Part shown: positions 12,072 to 23,187 of the stretch, piece by piece
Numbering within the stretch: position 1 is the stretch's first letter
Layout: each line of letters opens with the position of its first letter
Origin: Hevea brasiliensis
Lineage: Eukaryota > Streptophyta > Magnoliopsida > Malpighiales > Euphorbiaceae
NCBI RefSeq assembly: GCF_030052815.1
Contig: NC_079499.1
Coordinates: forward strand, 81,383,183-81,447,182
DNA: 64,000 bases
Direction of reading: 5' to 3'
The notes under the pieces: model-generated
Seen by the model: only the letters and a program-made list of their open reading frames with translations
The model's database searches: none
Told to the model about the DNA's origin: nothing
Translations under genes and position numbers: made by a program

Positions 12072-13440
12072 TCATCTGCCTTTTGCCCATCTAAAATCTG
12101 CTTGAAAGTTTGGCCTCACTTGCAACTCAGCCAAAATAGCTCCATCTCGAACCAAGGATAGACGGGCATTCAATAATCTCAAAGCTGTTATGGATTTTCT
12201 GCTCAAAGCATCAGCAACTACATTTGCCTTCCCAGGATGGTAGTCAATTACACAGTCATAATCCTTCAAGAACTCAATCCATTGCCTCTGTCTAAGGTTG
12301 AGCTCCTTTTGGGTTGGCAAGTATTTCAGGCTTTTGTGGTCCATGTAAATGTAACACTTTTCACCATACAAGTAATGCCTCCATATCTTCAGTGCGAAGA
12401 TAATTGCTGCAAGCTCTAGATCATGGGTAGGGTAGTTCTGTTCATGTGGCCTTAGCTGCCTGGAAGCATAAGCGACCACTTTCCCCTCTTACATCAATAC
12501 ACACCCTAACCCATTATGAGAGGCATCACTGTAGACCACGAAGTCTTTTCCTGACACTGGCTGTGTTAACACTGGTGCCTCTGTCAACATAGCCTTCAAC
12601 TTCTCAAAACTGGTCTGACACTTATCATTCCAGTCAAATATGACATTCTTGTGTAACAACTTGGTCATTGGAGCAGCTATTAGGGAAAATCCCTTCACAA
12701 ATCTCCTGTAATACCCAGCTAGCCCCAAGAAGCTTCTGACCTCAGTTGTATTCCTGGGAGTGATGCTTCTATTTTCTTGGGATCCACCCTAATCCCATCA
12801 GCTGACATTATGTGTCCAAGGAATGCAATCTCACTCAACCAAAAGTCACACTTGGACAACTTAGCATACAACTTCTTTTCTCTCAGGGTTTGCGAAACAA
12901 TCCTCAATTGCTCATCATGTTCTTCACTGGTCTTGGAATGCACCAAAATATCGTCAATAAAGACCACTACGAACCGATCTAGGTATGGATGGAAGATACG
13001 GTTCATAAGGTCCATGAATGCCGCTGGTGCATTTGTTAAGCCAAAGGGCATCACCAGAAACTCATAATGCCCATACCGGGTCCTGAATGCAGTCTTGGGC
13101 ACATCTACATCCTTCACCCTCAGCTGATGATACCCTGATCTGAAATCAATCTTAGAAAATACTCCTGCTTCCTTCAACTGATCAAACAGATCATCAATTC
13201 TAGGCAACGGATATTTGTTCTTCACAGTCACTTTATTCAACTGCCGGTAATTGATGCATAGTCTCAAAGTCCCATCCTTCTTTTTCACAAACAACACTGG
13301 AGCTCCCCATGGTGACACACTGGGGCGTATGAACCCCTTATCAAGCAACTATTGCAACTGAGTTTTCAACTCCCTCAATTCAGTGGGTGCCATCCTATAA
13401 GGAGCAATGGAAATGGGTGTCAGATCTGTGCAGTTGTCTC
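12072..13440 (-). pseudogene. pol: Reverse transcriptase and RNase H, element B
   Basis: RT runs from about 13440 ([24 protein letters not shown], then [21 protein letters not shown] and catalytic FIDDILVHS near 12960). It continues with [20 protein letters not shown] connection sequence at 12728-12600 and RNase H ([11 protein letters not shown] at 12530, [33 protein letters not shown] to about 12200). A TAG at about 12489 stands where CAG is expected in A-family copies. A frame change occurs at about 12720 and a stop at about 13350. Not functional as read. Confidence 0.88.
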
Positions 13441-13450
13441 AATAGCAAAT

Positions 13451-14060
13451 TCAACTTCCCTTTCGATGGCAAACTGTGCAACTCTTCGGAAATACCTGCA
13501 GGAAGTCTCTTACTGTGGGTATGTCACCCAGGTTTGGCTTAGCCTGCCTAGTATCCACCACATGTGCTAGGTAGGCTTCACAGCCTTTTCTCATCATTCT
13601 TCTTGCAACGGTGGCTGAGATGACATTGGACAAGAAATCTGTCCTTTCCCCCACAACTGTGATCTCATTACCCTCAGGAGTTTTCAGAGAAATTCTCTTC
13701 AATTTGCAATCAACTATTGCCTGATGACTTGACAACCAGTCCATTCCCAAAATCACGTCAAACTCGTGGAAGGGCAACTCAATCAGGTCGGCCAAGAATT
13801 GCACTTCAATCCTTAACGGGCAACCCTTGTATACTTTGTTCACCACTACACTGTGACCCAATGGATTAGTGACTAGAATGTCTTGGTCACTTTCCCCTAC
13901 TAGTATCCCCCTTTCTACGGGTAGGTTGATGCAGATGTATGAATGAGTGGATCTTGGATCCACCAATGCATGCACAGGAGTATTGTAGAGGGAGAACGTA
14001 CCCCTGATGACGTCCGGGGCATCTTGCTCCTCCTGAGCTCTCAGGGCATAATTTCTGGCC
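13451..14060 (-). pseudogene. pro: Aspartic protease of element B, active-site Gly changed to Arg
   Basis: The minus-strand frame reads DAPDVIRGTFSLYN, then LVDPRSTHSYI at about 13970-13935, NPLGHSVVVNKVYKGCPL, FDVILGMDWLSSHQA and ARRMMRKGCEAYLAHVVDT. The retropepsin motif is normally D-P-G-S-T in these elements. Here the codon at 13952-13954 is AGA, giving D-P-R-S-T, a single G-to-A step from GGA. That glycine is nearly invariant in the family, so the enzyme should be dead. A short deletion is also present at about 13430-13450 in the protease-RT linker. Confidence 0.82.
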
Positions 14061-15228
14061 GGTGGTCTATTATCTGGCCTCTCTGCGCTCGAGATGCAGC
14101 CTCTGTGATGGTCCCACCGCGTCGATTTGCATTTTCTACCCCTCGTGGTGTAGGAGCAGTGTCTCGCTTGTGTTGGAGCAACAGTAGTAGTTCTGCGTGG
14201 CGGTTCCTCACTGATGCTCGTCGACCCACATCTTAAACAGCACCGATTCTCTCCAACATTCCCCCTTGTGCCATTTCGGGCAATGCGGACATGCAAAAGA
14301 TGTTGGGGCTGGTCCTCGAACCCCATCCTCGGAGAGCGCCCACCGATGGTGTGGGTGATCTCTCCTAGGGGTGAATCGTGGCTGGGCCCCGAGACCGACT
14401 CGACCATGTGGCTGACTGAACTGCGTGTGTGGACCCTTGAACCTCTTCCCGATGCAGGAGCCGAGCTAGACCGACCGGCCCTCTTCTGCCTATCCCTTCC
14501 GGGTCCGCTCACCGATTCTCACTTTTTCAACCCTTATTGCAGCTTCCACTAACTTGCTAAATTCGTGGATTTCCAAGGCAGTGAGCTGGATCTAGATGTT
14601 ATAATTTAGTCCCTCTGCAAATCTCTTACACCTTTCAGCTTTATTAGGGACTATCTCCCTTACGTAGATGCTTAAACGGACAAATTCATTCTCATACTCG
14701 GCCACCGATAAATGTCTCGCCTCGGGTTAATGAACTCTCTTCTTCTCTCTTCCGTATACAAGACTACATATTTCTTCTTGAACTCGGAGAGAAAGAAGTC
14801 CCAAGTTCTGACTTCCGGCTGCACTTCATCGGACACGTGTCCCACCATTCGTAGGCATCGTCTTGCAACAAGGATATCGCAACTTTTAGATTTTGCTCGA
14901 GGTGCGGTGGAGTTGTTTTAAGACTCGCTGCTCGCTCAACCAATTCTACCGCAATGAGTCATCTTCTCTCTTCAAAAAGTCCACCGCTCCAAACTTTCTT
15001 AGCCTTTCGGTGTGATTTACTTGTGGAGCCGTGGTGGTGGTGGTGTCTTGGCATTACTCCGGCCATTTGTCTAAAGAAATCGGCCATTTGCTAGAACATG
15101 GCTGTGGAGGCCGAGCAGCTCGCTTGAGTCAAGTGAGCAAATTCTCTCATGCCCCCAGTCTCAGCTGTTGCAGGTGGAGCATGACTCTCCACTTCCTCCT
15201 CGACTGCTCTATGTGATGTAGGGTCCAT
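14061..15228 (-). pseudogene. gag: gag of element B, frameshifted
   Basis: The ATG at 15228 (MDPTSHRAVEEEVESHAPP) opens gag shortly after the PBS. A zinc-knuckle region (CPHCPKWHKGECWRES, continuing RCGS in another frame) lies at about 14280-14210. Several frame changes and stops lie between, so no frame longer than about 350 codons survives. The capsid region is only patchily readable (about 14900-14550). Confidence 0.75.
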
Positions 15229-15338
15229 ATCCTATTCAAAATAAGAAAAACAAATAGATCTGCATTAGTGTCACCTCGACTCTTACAAATGCAATGCATG
15301 GTATGGACTCAATCTAGGCCCAGAAACGCCTAAACCGT

Positions 15339-15350
15339 GCTCTGATACCA
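15339..15350 (-). other. Primer-binding site of element B
   Basis: The minus strand reads TGGTATCAGAGC, complementary to the initiator tRNA-Met 3' end, 5 bases after the LTR end at 15356. The leader between 15229 and 15338 shows nothing else. Confidence 0.92.
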
Positions 15351-15355
15351 CTAAA

Positions 15356-18300
15356 TGTGACACCCCATACCCGTGTACAGTATACCCGAGTAAGTAATAC
15401 CACATGGTGTACCGGCACACTCTAATATACCTCAATTAATTTTTATCATAACTTTGAATATAACTTGTAAAATATAACTCATTTAAGTCATTTATTGAAA
15501 TCGTAATTTATTTGAGGTTCCGAAAATTTTAAAGAAAATCCGGCAGAGTACCGGCTAAAAATGGAGAAAACAATTCTTCGGAACCTGTGAAAAACACTTC
15601 CAATAAACAAACTCATTCATTCTCAACTCCAATATCATCACAAAACTCAATATCAAGATCTCAACATTTCAATTTCAATTCTCATTCATCCATCACATGT
15701 GATGATCACATATAAATCACAAATAAACATTTACTTTTCCATTCACAAATACAATTTTCATAATTTACATAAACATCAATATACATTACACAAGTTTAAT
15801 TTCATATGAGAAAATCAAAATTTAGTTACAAAATGTCAAAATGACACCTAGTGTCCTACCAATGCACTGTAGAAGTTGAGGTGACACGGACATTAAGCAG
15901 AACTGCAGGATAGACTCATCCAGTCTGCGGTCTACTGGGCTCACGATCTGTATCTCCAGTACCTACGCGTGGCAAAAGCAACACGCTAAGCAATAATGCT
16001 TAGTGGTGCAATAATAAAATAAAAGAAAATAGCAAGAAAACAAATATGTCGTAAATGTGTATGATTCATTTGTTTAGTATGGGTATATACATTAATTCAT
16101 TAACTTTGTTCACTTTCATTCATTTGGTTGCCCAAGTAACCTACACTAGACGACTGGACTGGATAACGGGTAAACTGGCGCTGGGTACCTAGTACCTCGG
16201 GCCGTCACACCATCAGTCACATATGCATCTCCCGGTGTGCAACAGAATAGCTAATAAGCTGTAATAACATCAGGCACAAGGCCAAGTCTCAATACAAAGT
16301 CAGAATGGCTAAAAGCCATGAAATCACGGAATGGCATATTGCCATGTGCAGTACTGCTAACTGAACCCTATTGGCATGCCAAACTATCCAAACCAATCTT
16401 GTTAGGTATACTAGGGCATTCGATACTTTAAAATTCTTCAATCTTTGAATTTCAAGTTTCGGTGTTACTATTCACCTCTATGGTCAACTAAAATGTTGAC
16501 TTTTAGGTAGAAATTAGGTACATTGGTTTTGGCACTCCCAACATACCACATTTTGCTTTTAAAACTTGTTGGAATTGGTCACCATTACCATTTCTAACTT
16601 AAAACCAAGAGGGCAGAAAATTTCAGTTTTTAAAGCATATGTTTACTGTTCCATTAAGCACTGTTTCAGTGGGAATTTGAAGAAATGAAAAACATGAAAG
16701 TTGTTCCTTATTTTGTCTAGTTGAATTTCATTTTTTGAATCACTCCATTTGGAGTTTTGTAGCTCCAGATATGGCTCAAAAACCACAGCTGGCCGGATTG
16801 CCAATCTGCAGAATTGACCATTTCTACAGTAACATGAACAGTGAATGTGATTGCATTTTTGAATTGGTTCTGGCCATAATTTGGGGTAGGTTTTTTCATG
16901 AAAGTTGTTTTTCTATGTCTTAACTTGTCGCTGTAAAAATTTCAGGTCAAATGACCAAATCTACAGTGAGTTATGGCCAAATGAACAGTTACTGTTCATT
17001 TGATCATTCTGCAGAATCAGTTGCAGGTTGTCCAGATTGGGGCCAACTTTTGGTCCTCTTGCTTTGGTCTTTTGGGCATGGTTTCTTCAGAAAAAATGTT
17101 CCATTATAAGCCTAGTTTCATGTCCAATTGGCCAAACACCAATTGGACCAACACAGCCAAAGTTATGGCTGTGTAATTGGACTGAAATCTCAGTCACCAT
17201 TACTGCTGTCCCTAGGCAGCATAGTCATTCTCTTTGCCAAGCTATTTTTCAGTCCATATTATGTTCAACTTACCTAAAATGGTCACTAATTGACCATTAA
17301 AATGTTCTCTAACAATTTCATAGGCCAAGTCAATTTTTCACTTCTCAAAACCCTAATGTCCAATTCAAATTACTCATAAACCTTAATTAGCATACTAGTT
17401 CAACACCCATGCATATTCATACTTTAAACATCATTTCTAGCCACTCTAAGTTCATTAAAACAATCAAAATCATCCTTCCTTAGGGCTGCTGAAAATTGAA
17501 GATACCCTAACATATATGATTTACTTCAATTTCTTACAATTTCTTATCTTAAAATGATGCTCTAACAAGGATTAAAGGAGTAAGAGTGAAAGTATAGCAC
17601 TAACCTTTAAGTGGCAGAATTTTTAGCCACCCAAACTCCTTTCTTTCTTCCTCTTTTTGCTGCCTAAAGCTTCCTTAGGGTGTGTAGATAAATTTTAGTG
17701 AAGATGACTTAGGGTTTTGGGGTGAGGTTTGAGAGGTTTTTCAAGCTTGAAAATGAAGAAAATGGAGGTTTAGGGCAAGGCTTGATTTCAGATGCAATTG
17801 GGGAGGATGATGGATGCTGGATTTTTAATTATTTTGGTCTTTGTTTTGTCTCTTTTAAGTATTTAAGAAAGCTTATTAGCTTGTGATTGGTTGGTAATTT
17901 ATAAATGACATCATTATGATGTCACAAATTGCTTTATTTTGATTTTTCTTTTCTTTTCATCACTACTCAATTTCAATTAAATTTTTAGTAATGTTTCTTC
18001 ATATTTTATGTCATATTAATTATTTACTTAGCTGGACAAGTCGGCCAAAAATCACCTCTGAAGGTGAAATGACCAAAATGCCCTCCGTTTGGCTTAACGG
18101 GTCAAAATTGTCTATACCGATTGAAAAATTTTTCTAGGTATTTTCTTGGCATTCTAATGCCATGAGAACCTCAATAACCCTTCTCTGGAGTCCCAAAAAT
18201 TATTTTATAATTTTTCCCCTGGGTCTAGGGCTCCTCGTTGCGAGAACCGCAACTTCCCTCTAGTTACCCATCGCTAGGGCACCGGCTCGTTTAACTTGTT

Positions 18301-18466
18301 TGTATTTTATTTCTAAAATTTTTACTAAATTTTTCTTATCAATATTTGAGTTAATTATGGTTCCTAACTTTAGTTTAATTATTTTTCCGGACGTTCTAGC
18401 TGTCCGGACCGACACCGATCACCGGAACAGTAGGATGTACGGAGTAGTTACCGGGAGGGTGTTACA
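15356..18466 (-). repeat. 5' LTR of element B
   Basis: This is collinear with 7538-10640 throughout, with scattered substitutions and short indels. It carries the same hairpin (16977-17003, one end mismatch) and the repeat-unit blocks at 16693, 16897 and 17088. Confidence 0.93.
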
Positions 18467-18471
18467 CATTC

Positions 18472-19508
18472 AAACCCATTAAATTCATACAATACATACT
18501 CCCTTCAAGCTGGCCAAAAATTCAGTTTGTCCTTCCTCCATATTTGTTTCATTTAATCAAGTTTTATGCTCATTTTCACAACTAATTATGCATTTAAATG
18601 AATGAAAAAGGGGTTAACATACTAACCTCAACTTAAATCTTCAAAACCTTATCTTTTGCTTCTTTTTTTTCTTCTTGTAATCTCCTTCTTAAGTAGTAAT
18701 AACAAGATTTAGTAGAGTTTTTATAGGATTTATGAAGGTTGAGAAGGAAAAAATTAAGCTTAGTGTAAGCTTAATGGAAGAAAATTCCATGGAGGATATT
18801 GGGGAAAATGGGGCGGCAAAGAGAGAGGTGAAGATGACTAATTACTTTTTTTTTTCTTTTCTTTTCTTTAATCTTTATCCCTTTTTGAAGACCAAAATTC
18901 CAATTTAACAAATAATTTAATTAATTTGTTTATGACATCATGCATGATGTCATCACCTTTTTACTTTTTGATTTTCTTCTCTTTTTTTTTCTATTTTTCT
19001 ATCAGTTCTTCAATTTAATTCTCGATTCTGAAATTTTCTTTTCTCCGATTTTATTTGATAGTTAGGTCAGGAGTCAGCTCTTTGGGTCAATTGACTAAAT
19101 TGCCCCTCGCCGGTTCATCCTGGTTTGTAAATAATTCCATATTTCTTCCGGCTCCCTGACCTAATTATTTGACTGGCTTAACAGTTCTTTTTCGTGATTT
19201 TCTCTTTTCCACTATGTTCATAAGGGTCCTAAGGACCGCAGCGTCAGTTTTTACGGTTCGAAATTTGAGTTTAAAATGACTTCGCAGTCGTTCCCGAGGA
19301 GGTCACTCATCGTTGTGACTCTCGGCTCGTTTAACCTCTTATGTTCTGTTTTTCTTGTTTATACTTAACTAATTAAACATTACTAATTATTTGTGTTTAT
19401 GGCTTCTCAAGTTGTCTTAAGTGTGGCCCTAATCCCATTAATTGTCCAGACCGACATCGGTCACCGGAACAGTGAAGTATACCAGGCTATACCAATAGGG
19501 GTGTTACA
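18472..19508 (-). repeat. 5' LTR of A2, 5' portion
   Basis: This part continues from 7537 after removal of element B and one TSD copy. Its outer end is TGTAACACCCCTATTGG on the minus strand, matching the outer ends of the A3 LTR and of the solo LTR at 23188. The flank after 19508 is DUF7745 coding sequence. Confidence 0.85.
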
Positions 19509-20184
19509 CTAAAACCTTACTTTGGAAATGAATTTCCAACCTGGCATGAGCTTCTTCTAAATAGTCCTCTATGGTATCCTTTTGAGGCAATTTATTTTTT
19601 GGGCCCATCAACTTAGGAACTTCGTACCCTTAATCTCTCTTTTCTCTCCATATAGGATATTCTTCTATCGTACTACGTCCTTTGGAAGATCATTCCATCA
19701 GGATTACTTTCTCCCAAGACTTGCACAAGGCTTTTAGTTCATCGCTTTTACTAGCCTCATAGTAAAAATGAGCTCAGCAAAATCCCTTAGTACACGAGAT
19801 AAACAGTGTAAAGTCGAACTGCCTCATTACTAAAGCCGATAAGTAACTTGTACATCCGGTTACCCTAACCAAAGGTACAAACTGGTAATCCCCTGTATTG
19901 AATATGAAAGGTTGGCTAGAAGCCCACAGCTTTCTCCAATAATAGTTTTGACTATTAAATCCTAGAATTAGCTCTTGCCATTGATGCTCATCTTTCTCGC
20001 CTATTGATATCTTCAATATCTTTTCAATAATAGGCTGATCTGAATACCAAGTCAACCCTTTGGTTTATCACAGGCAAACATGGCTAAGAGTCCAAAGATA
20101 CAACAGTTGAACACAACACTTGACAATTCCTTTCCCCATTTGTTGGCAATATGTCAAAGTCAAGAAAGTTTTGGTGATGATGGC
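19509..20184 (-). pseudogene. DUF7745-type protein, C-terminal half, split by Athila
   Basis: On the minus strand the frame runs from 20184 (PAIITKTFLTLTYCQQMGKG, VQLLYLWTLSHVC) through QWQELILGFNSQNYYWRKLW and FNTGDYQFVPLVRVTGCTSYLSALVMRQF to a tail with AHARLEIHFQSK near 19530. From memory of the family this matches plant DUF7745 proteins (AETFRSLNYCR, AQLL, YRCGDFDWVPLLGIWGAIGYAPLLVLRQY). Removing the Athila element and one ATGGC copy joins this frame to 39142-39863 without a shift. There are several nonsense codons. The gene is cut again at 19508 by the A2 LTR. In cotton-like genomes such ORFs sit upstream of gag in Ogre/Tat elements. That role here is inference. Confidence 0.68.
20180..20184. 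repeat. Target-site duplication ATGGC, left copy (Athila)
   Basis: ATGGC at 20180-20184 and at 39142-39146 flank the Athila element. Joining them restores the DUF7745 reading frame. Confidence 0.93.
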
Positions 20185-21703
20185 TGTTTCACTGGTTTTA
20201 CAACCCCGCAAGTGCACGGATCGCTAACAAGTAATAAAGTGATGAGTAGAGTGTCATTCCCATGAGAAATTTGATTAGCAAGTACCAATCTACACAGTAA
20301 TTTTGACTTTCTAGGCTATCAAATACTTAGGGAATGCAGTTTGTTAACTTTAAACACTAGAATGGTAAACTTAAAACAAAATGATTTATTTGAAACAATT
20401 CTGGAATTAAGATTTCACACTTAAATCTTACTAGGGATGTTATCTCGTTTATTTATTGAATTGAGGATTGTTTTCCTTGAATTTCCACAAAGGTATTAGC
20501 CTATGTCTAGGTCAAAATTCCTAGGTTCAAGATCTTGATTTTCTAATATTAATCTTCATCTTTCAGTCCTTCAATTAACATCTACAATCATGGCTAAGTG
20601 GGTACCAGCACATAGCATGCATTAAGATCATAAGAAATTAAATCAAGGAACGAATCTCAAATCCAATAAATAAAACTTAGTGTTCATCCATAATAATAAT
20701 TACAAGTATTACTCTCCCAAATTCAGAATAAGAAAACTACTCACTCATGGTGAGTTCAACAAATATCATGATAAAATGTAAAAACAGTAAAAAGAAAATC
20801 ATGTAGAAGAAATAAAACACTAAAAATCTGTCTAGGGAGATGAAATGAAGGAACCGAAGAGAGTTTACAGCTTTGATCTTGTAGAGCTTTGGCTGGAAAA
20901 CTCCTTTGGGTACTGATATTTCTCTCCTCGAGACGGCTGGAGAGAGTGCAGAGTGTGGATTTCTCTCTTTCAAAACTCCTCAAAAGTGCTGTCAAAAGAT
21001 AAAAAAGAAAAAGAGCCCCCTTTTTCTAATGTTTTCTCTTCTATTTATAATGGTTGCTCTAGGGTTGGGTCATTTTGAGTCCAAAAGGCTTCAGGAGTCT
21101 CATTTGAATTAGAAAACAAGAGCGGGAATTTGAGTTATTAAACTGGCTGCCGCATAGTACACGACCCGTGTGTCACTACATGGCCCAGGGCCGTGTAACT
21201 TGCTAGAGTGGAACTATAGAGTCTTGCATTGGCACAAAGAGTTACACAGGTTTGCCCCAACTACACGGGCCTGGTTACATGGGTCGTGTACTATTGTTCC
21301 CATAAGGTTCTTCAAGCTTGTGCCCGGCAGAGACTTACACGGGTCCCTGTAGATTACACGGGTCTAATTACACGACTTGTGTACTTTTATTTCTCTATTG
21401 GCTATCTAGCTTTCTTCTGGCAGAAGGTTACATGGGTCTGGGGCTTGGCTTACATGACCCGTGTACTTTGTATCAGCAACAATACTCAGTCTCTTGACCT
21501 CTCCAAGCTTCCTTTTGCACTCCTATACTATGGGGCTTCACCCAAACACCTGAAATGATGCAGAAAACATGGAATTAAGGGCTTGATAATAGAAATTACA
21601 AAAAACTAATGAAATCAACTACTATGCATGAAAATACTTGCCTAAATGCTATGAGATAGTATACAAATGTGCTTAAAAATATCTATACAATTCAAGTGTA
21701 TCA
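20185..21703 (-). repeat. 3' LTR of Athila element
   Basis: The minus strand begins TGATACACTTGAATTG and ends CCAGTGAAACA. It has a TATA box at 21041-21049 and, upstream of it at about 21150-21480, nine exact ACACG/CGTGT cores arranged as palindromic pairs. Versus the 5' LTR it lacks a block present at about 37895-38025. Confidence 0.93.
21041..21049 (-). promoter_or_regulatory. TATA box of Athila 3' LTR
   Basis: The minus strand reads TATAAATAG, about 650 bases from the LTR start. The same box is at 38591-38599 in the other LTR. The ACACGG palindrome cluster starts about 105 bases upstream. Confidence 0.65.
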
Positions 21704-21718
21704 AATACCCCCAAACTC
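21704..21718 (-). other. Polypurine tract of Athila element
   Basis: The minus strand reads GAGTTTGGGGGTATT, directly before the LTR start TGATACAC. Confidence 0.85.
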
Positions 21719-23187
21719 AAACTTTTGCTTGTCCTCAAGCAAAGAAAAATTCTGTTTTAAAGCACATTTCAGGGGATACTTAGGAATATAACCAACAATT
21801 TAATAAGCATAGAATTGAACTCCTCCAACCTTCATACCAATTTCCCTCTTTCAAGGCATAAGGGTTCTATTAGCTGCCTGTTTGGAGCTTCACCTCATTT
21901 CATGGTGTTTCAACTAATTATTTCTCTATACAAGACCATTAATAATCCACAAATAACCTGTTTTATCAGGATAGATTTGAGAAATACTAACTCCCCCAAA
22001 TTTGCCCCTATTGTGAGTAATTGTGATGAAGAGACTCAATTCCAACTCCATAGGCATATCTCAATTTTCTATCTCCACTAATATAGCATGAACTTTTCAA
22101 AAGATCAAAAGGTTTTTAAAAAAAGGGTTGTAAAGGGGCTAAGGGAATAATGACTTGGCTGCCAATGAAAGGTTTTTAGGGAATGCAAATATGAGGATAG
22201 CATGTATGCATAAAATACTAAGTATACTAAGTTCGTTTCTACATATTTTGTATGGAGAAGAGGGGCTTTTGATTTTTTATAGTGCCAAGCATGCTTCCAT
22301 GATACTTATCTTGGGACTTCTTCTCTATTATTATTATTATTATTATTTTTTATGTCCCTTTTCTCCTCTTCCCCAAACTCGTTGCTTTTGCTGGGTTGGA
22401 AAGGTAAATTTTTCTTTGATTTCAATTGCACACTTGCACTCTTTCTTGAGTTCCACATCCTCTCTTCATTTTTTTTTTTTTTTTACACTTAATATGCTGT
22501 ACTTATGCATTTTTCTTCCTCAAAAGGGTATGGTAGGTGTTTAGGTTAGGGGCTAGGTAAATAACATGGGTAAGCAATAAATTCTAAGGGATAAATATAG
22601 GCTTCAAGTTGGCTACAAGGGATATACATTTTAATTTGGGGTGGCTAAGGCTTAGTGAGGCTATAGCAAAGATGCCTTAATCATTTCTTCATCAAGCATA
22701 TGCTAGGATTTCACCTTGATAGGTCCAAGAGATATGTTCTAGAGCTAGTGCGGCATTTTTTTAGGTTTGTTTTTATTTCAAAAATTGTTCTCCTAATTTT
22801 ACAAGTTCAATGTGATAAATTAATAGTTATGAAGACGTTTAACTAGTCTAGTTCCATTAAAGAGATTAGTTTCTTCATAAACAACATGTTAGAATCACTT
22901 TTTGCCTATCTAGATACGTTCATTCCTCTATCTCATGGAGTCCAATGATATGCAAATGTAATGATATGCAATGCACTTGTATCCCTCCCCCCCCTCTCCC
23001 CCCAAACTCAAACCAGATATTGTCCTCAATGTTAAAATAATATGCAAAATTAGAGAAAATGTACAAAGATTATAAGGAAGCATATTATTTATTAAAAATT
23101 GAAAAGTTTGGACATTAAGCATATAAAAGAGACCTATGATTGCAACTTAGGACTAAGGGATGTAAGATATTATAATAAAGATCCTAT
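21719..23187 (-). other. Athila 3' untranslated region, with TTA and poly-T tracts
   Basis: There is no supported ORF. The stretch holds a TTA microsatellite at about 22328-22349, a poly-T run near 22470, and a second PPT/U3-like junction at about 22940-23005 (listed separately). Nothing else is recognised. Confidence 0.6.
22940..23005 (-). other. Internal PPT/U3-like junction
   Basis: The minus strand has TTTGAGTTTGGGGGG, a further G-rich run, then GATACAAGTGCATTGCATA and ACATTTGCATA. The true PPT-LTR junction at 21720-21640 reads TTTGAGTTTGGGGGT, then GATACACTTGAATTGTATA and ACATTTGTATA. The match in order and spacing suggests a degenerate second LTR start about 1.28 kb upstream. Confidence 0.55.

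Larger units (their letters stand above)
7538..18466 (-). mobile_element. Complete Ty3/gypsy Tekay-type element B
   Basis: This element of about 10.9 kb has two 3.1 kb LTRs (7538-10640 and 15356-18466), TSD CATTC, a tRNA-Met PBS (15339-15350) and a polypurine tract at 10641-10653. Its gene order on the minus strand is gag, protease, RT, RNase H, integrase, chromodomain. By eye the LTRs differ at about two bases per hundred, so it is younger than A2, which it interrupts. It cannot be autonomous now: gag is frameshifted, the protease active site is altered and pol has several stops. Confidence 0.93.
1440..19508 (-). mobile_element. Truncated Ty3/gypsy Tekay-type element A2 (5' LTR, gag, pro, RT, RNase H)
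   Basis: Read on the minus strand, the order is 5' LTR (19508 to 4912, split), PBS (4903-4892), gag start (4722), protease, RT, RNase H. The element ends inside the linker after RNase H at about 1440, so integrase, chromodomain and 3' LTR are missing. Element B (7538-18466) is inserted in the LTR. The LTR outer end at 19508 abuts the DUF7745 pseudogene, so the element landed in that ORF. The left end is a fusion to A1, so no TSD can be compared. It is the same family as A3, judged by the LTR end (TGTCACACC, AAGGCATAACATGATCCC) and by pol. Confidence 0.85.

Noticed and set aside
14041..14552. Several overlapping plus-strand ORFs opposite gag and protease of element B
   Set aside because: They are antisense shadows of the gag and protease coding sequence, with no family resemblance of their own.
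22984..23004. C-rich run as an assembly gap or telomere-like sequence
   Set aside because: It is a polypurine-tract-like block on the minus strand with LTR-start-like sequence after it, and no telomere repeat is seen.
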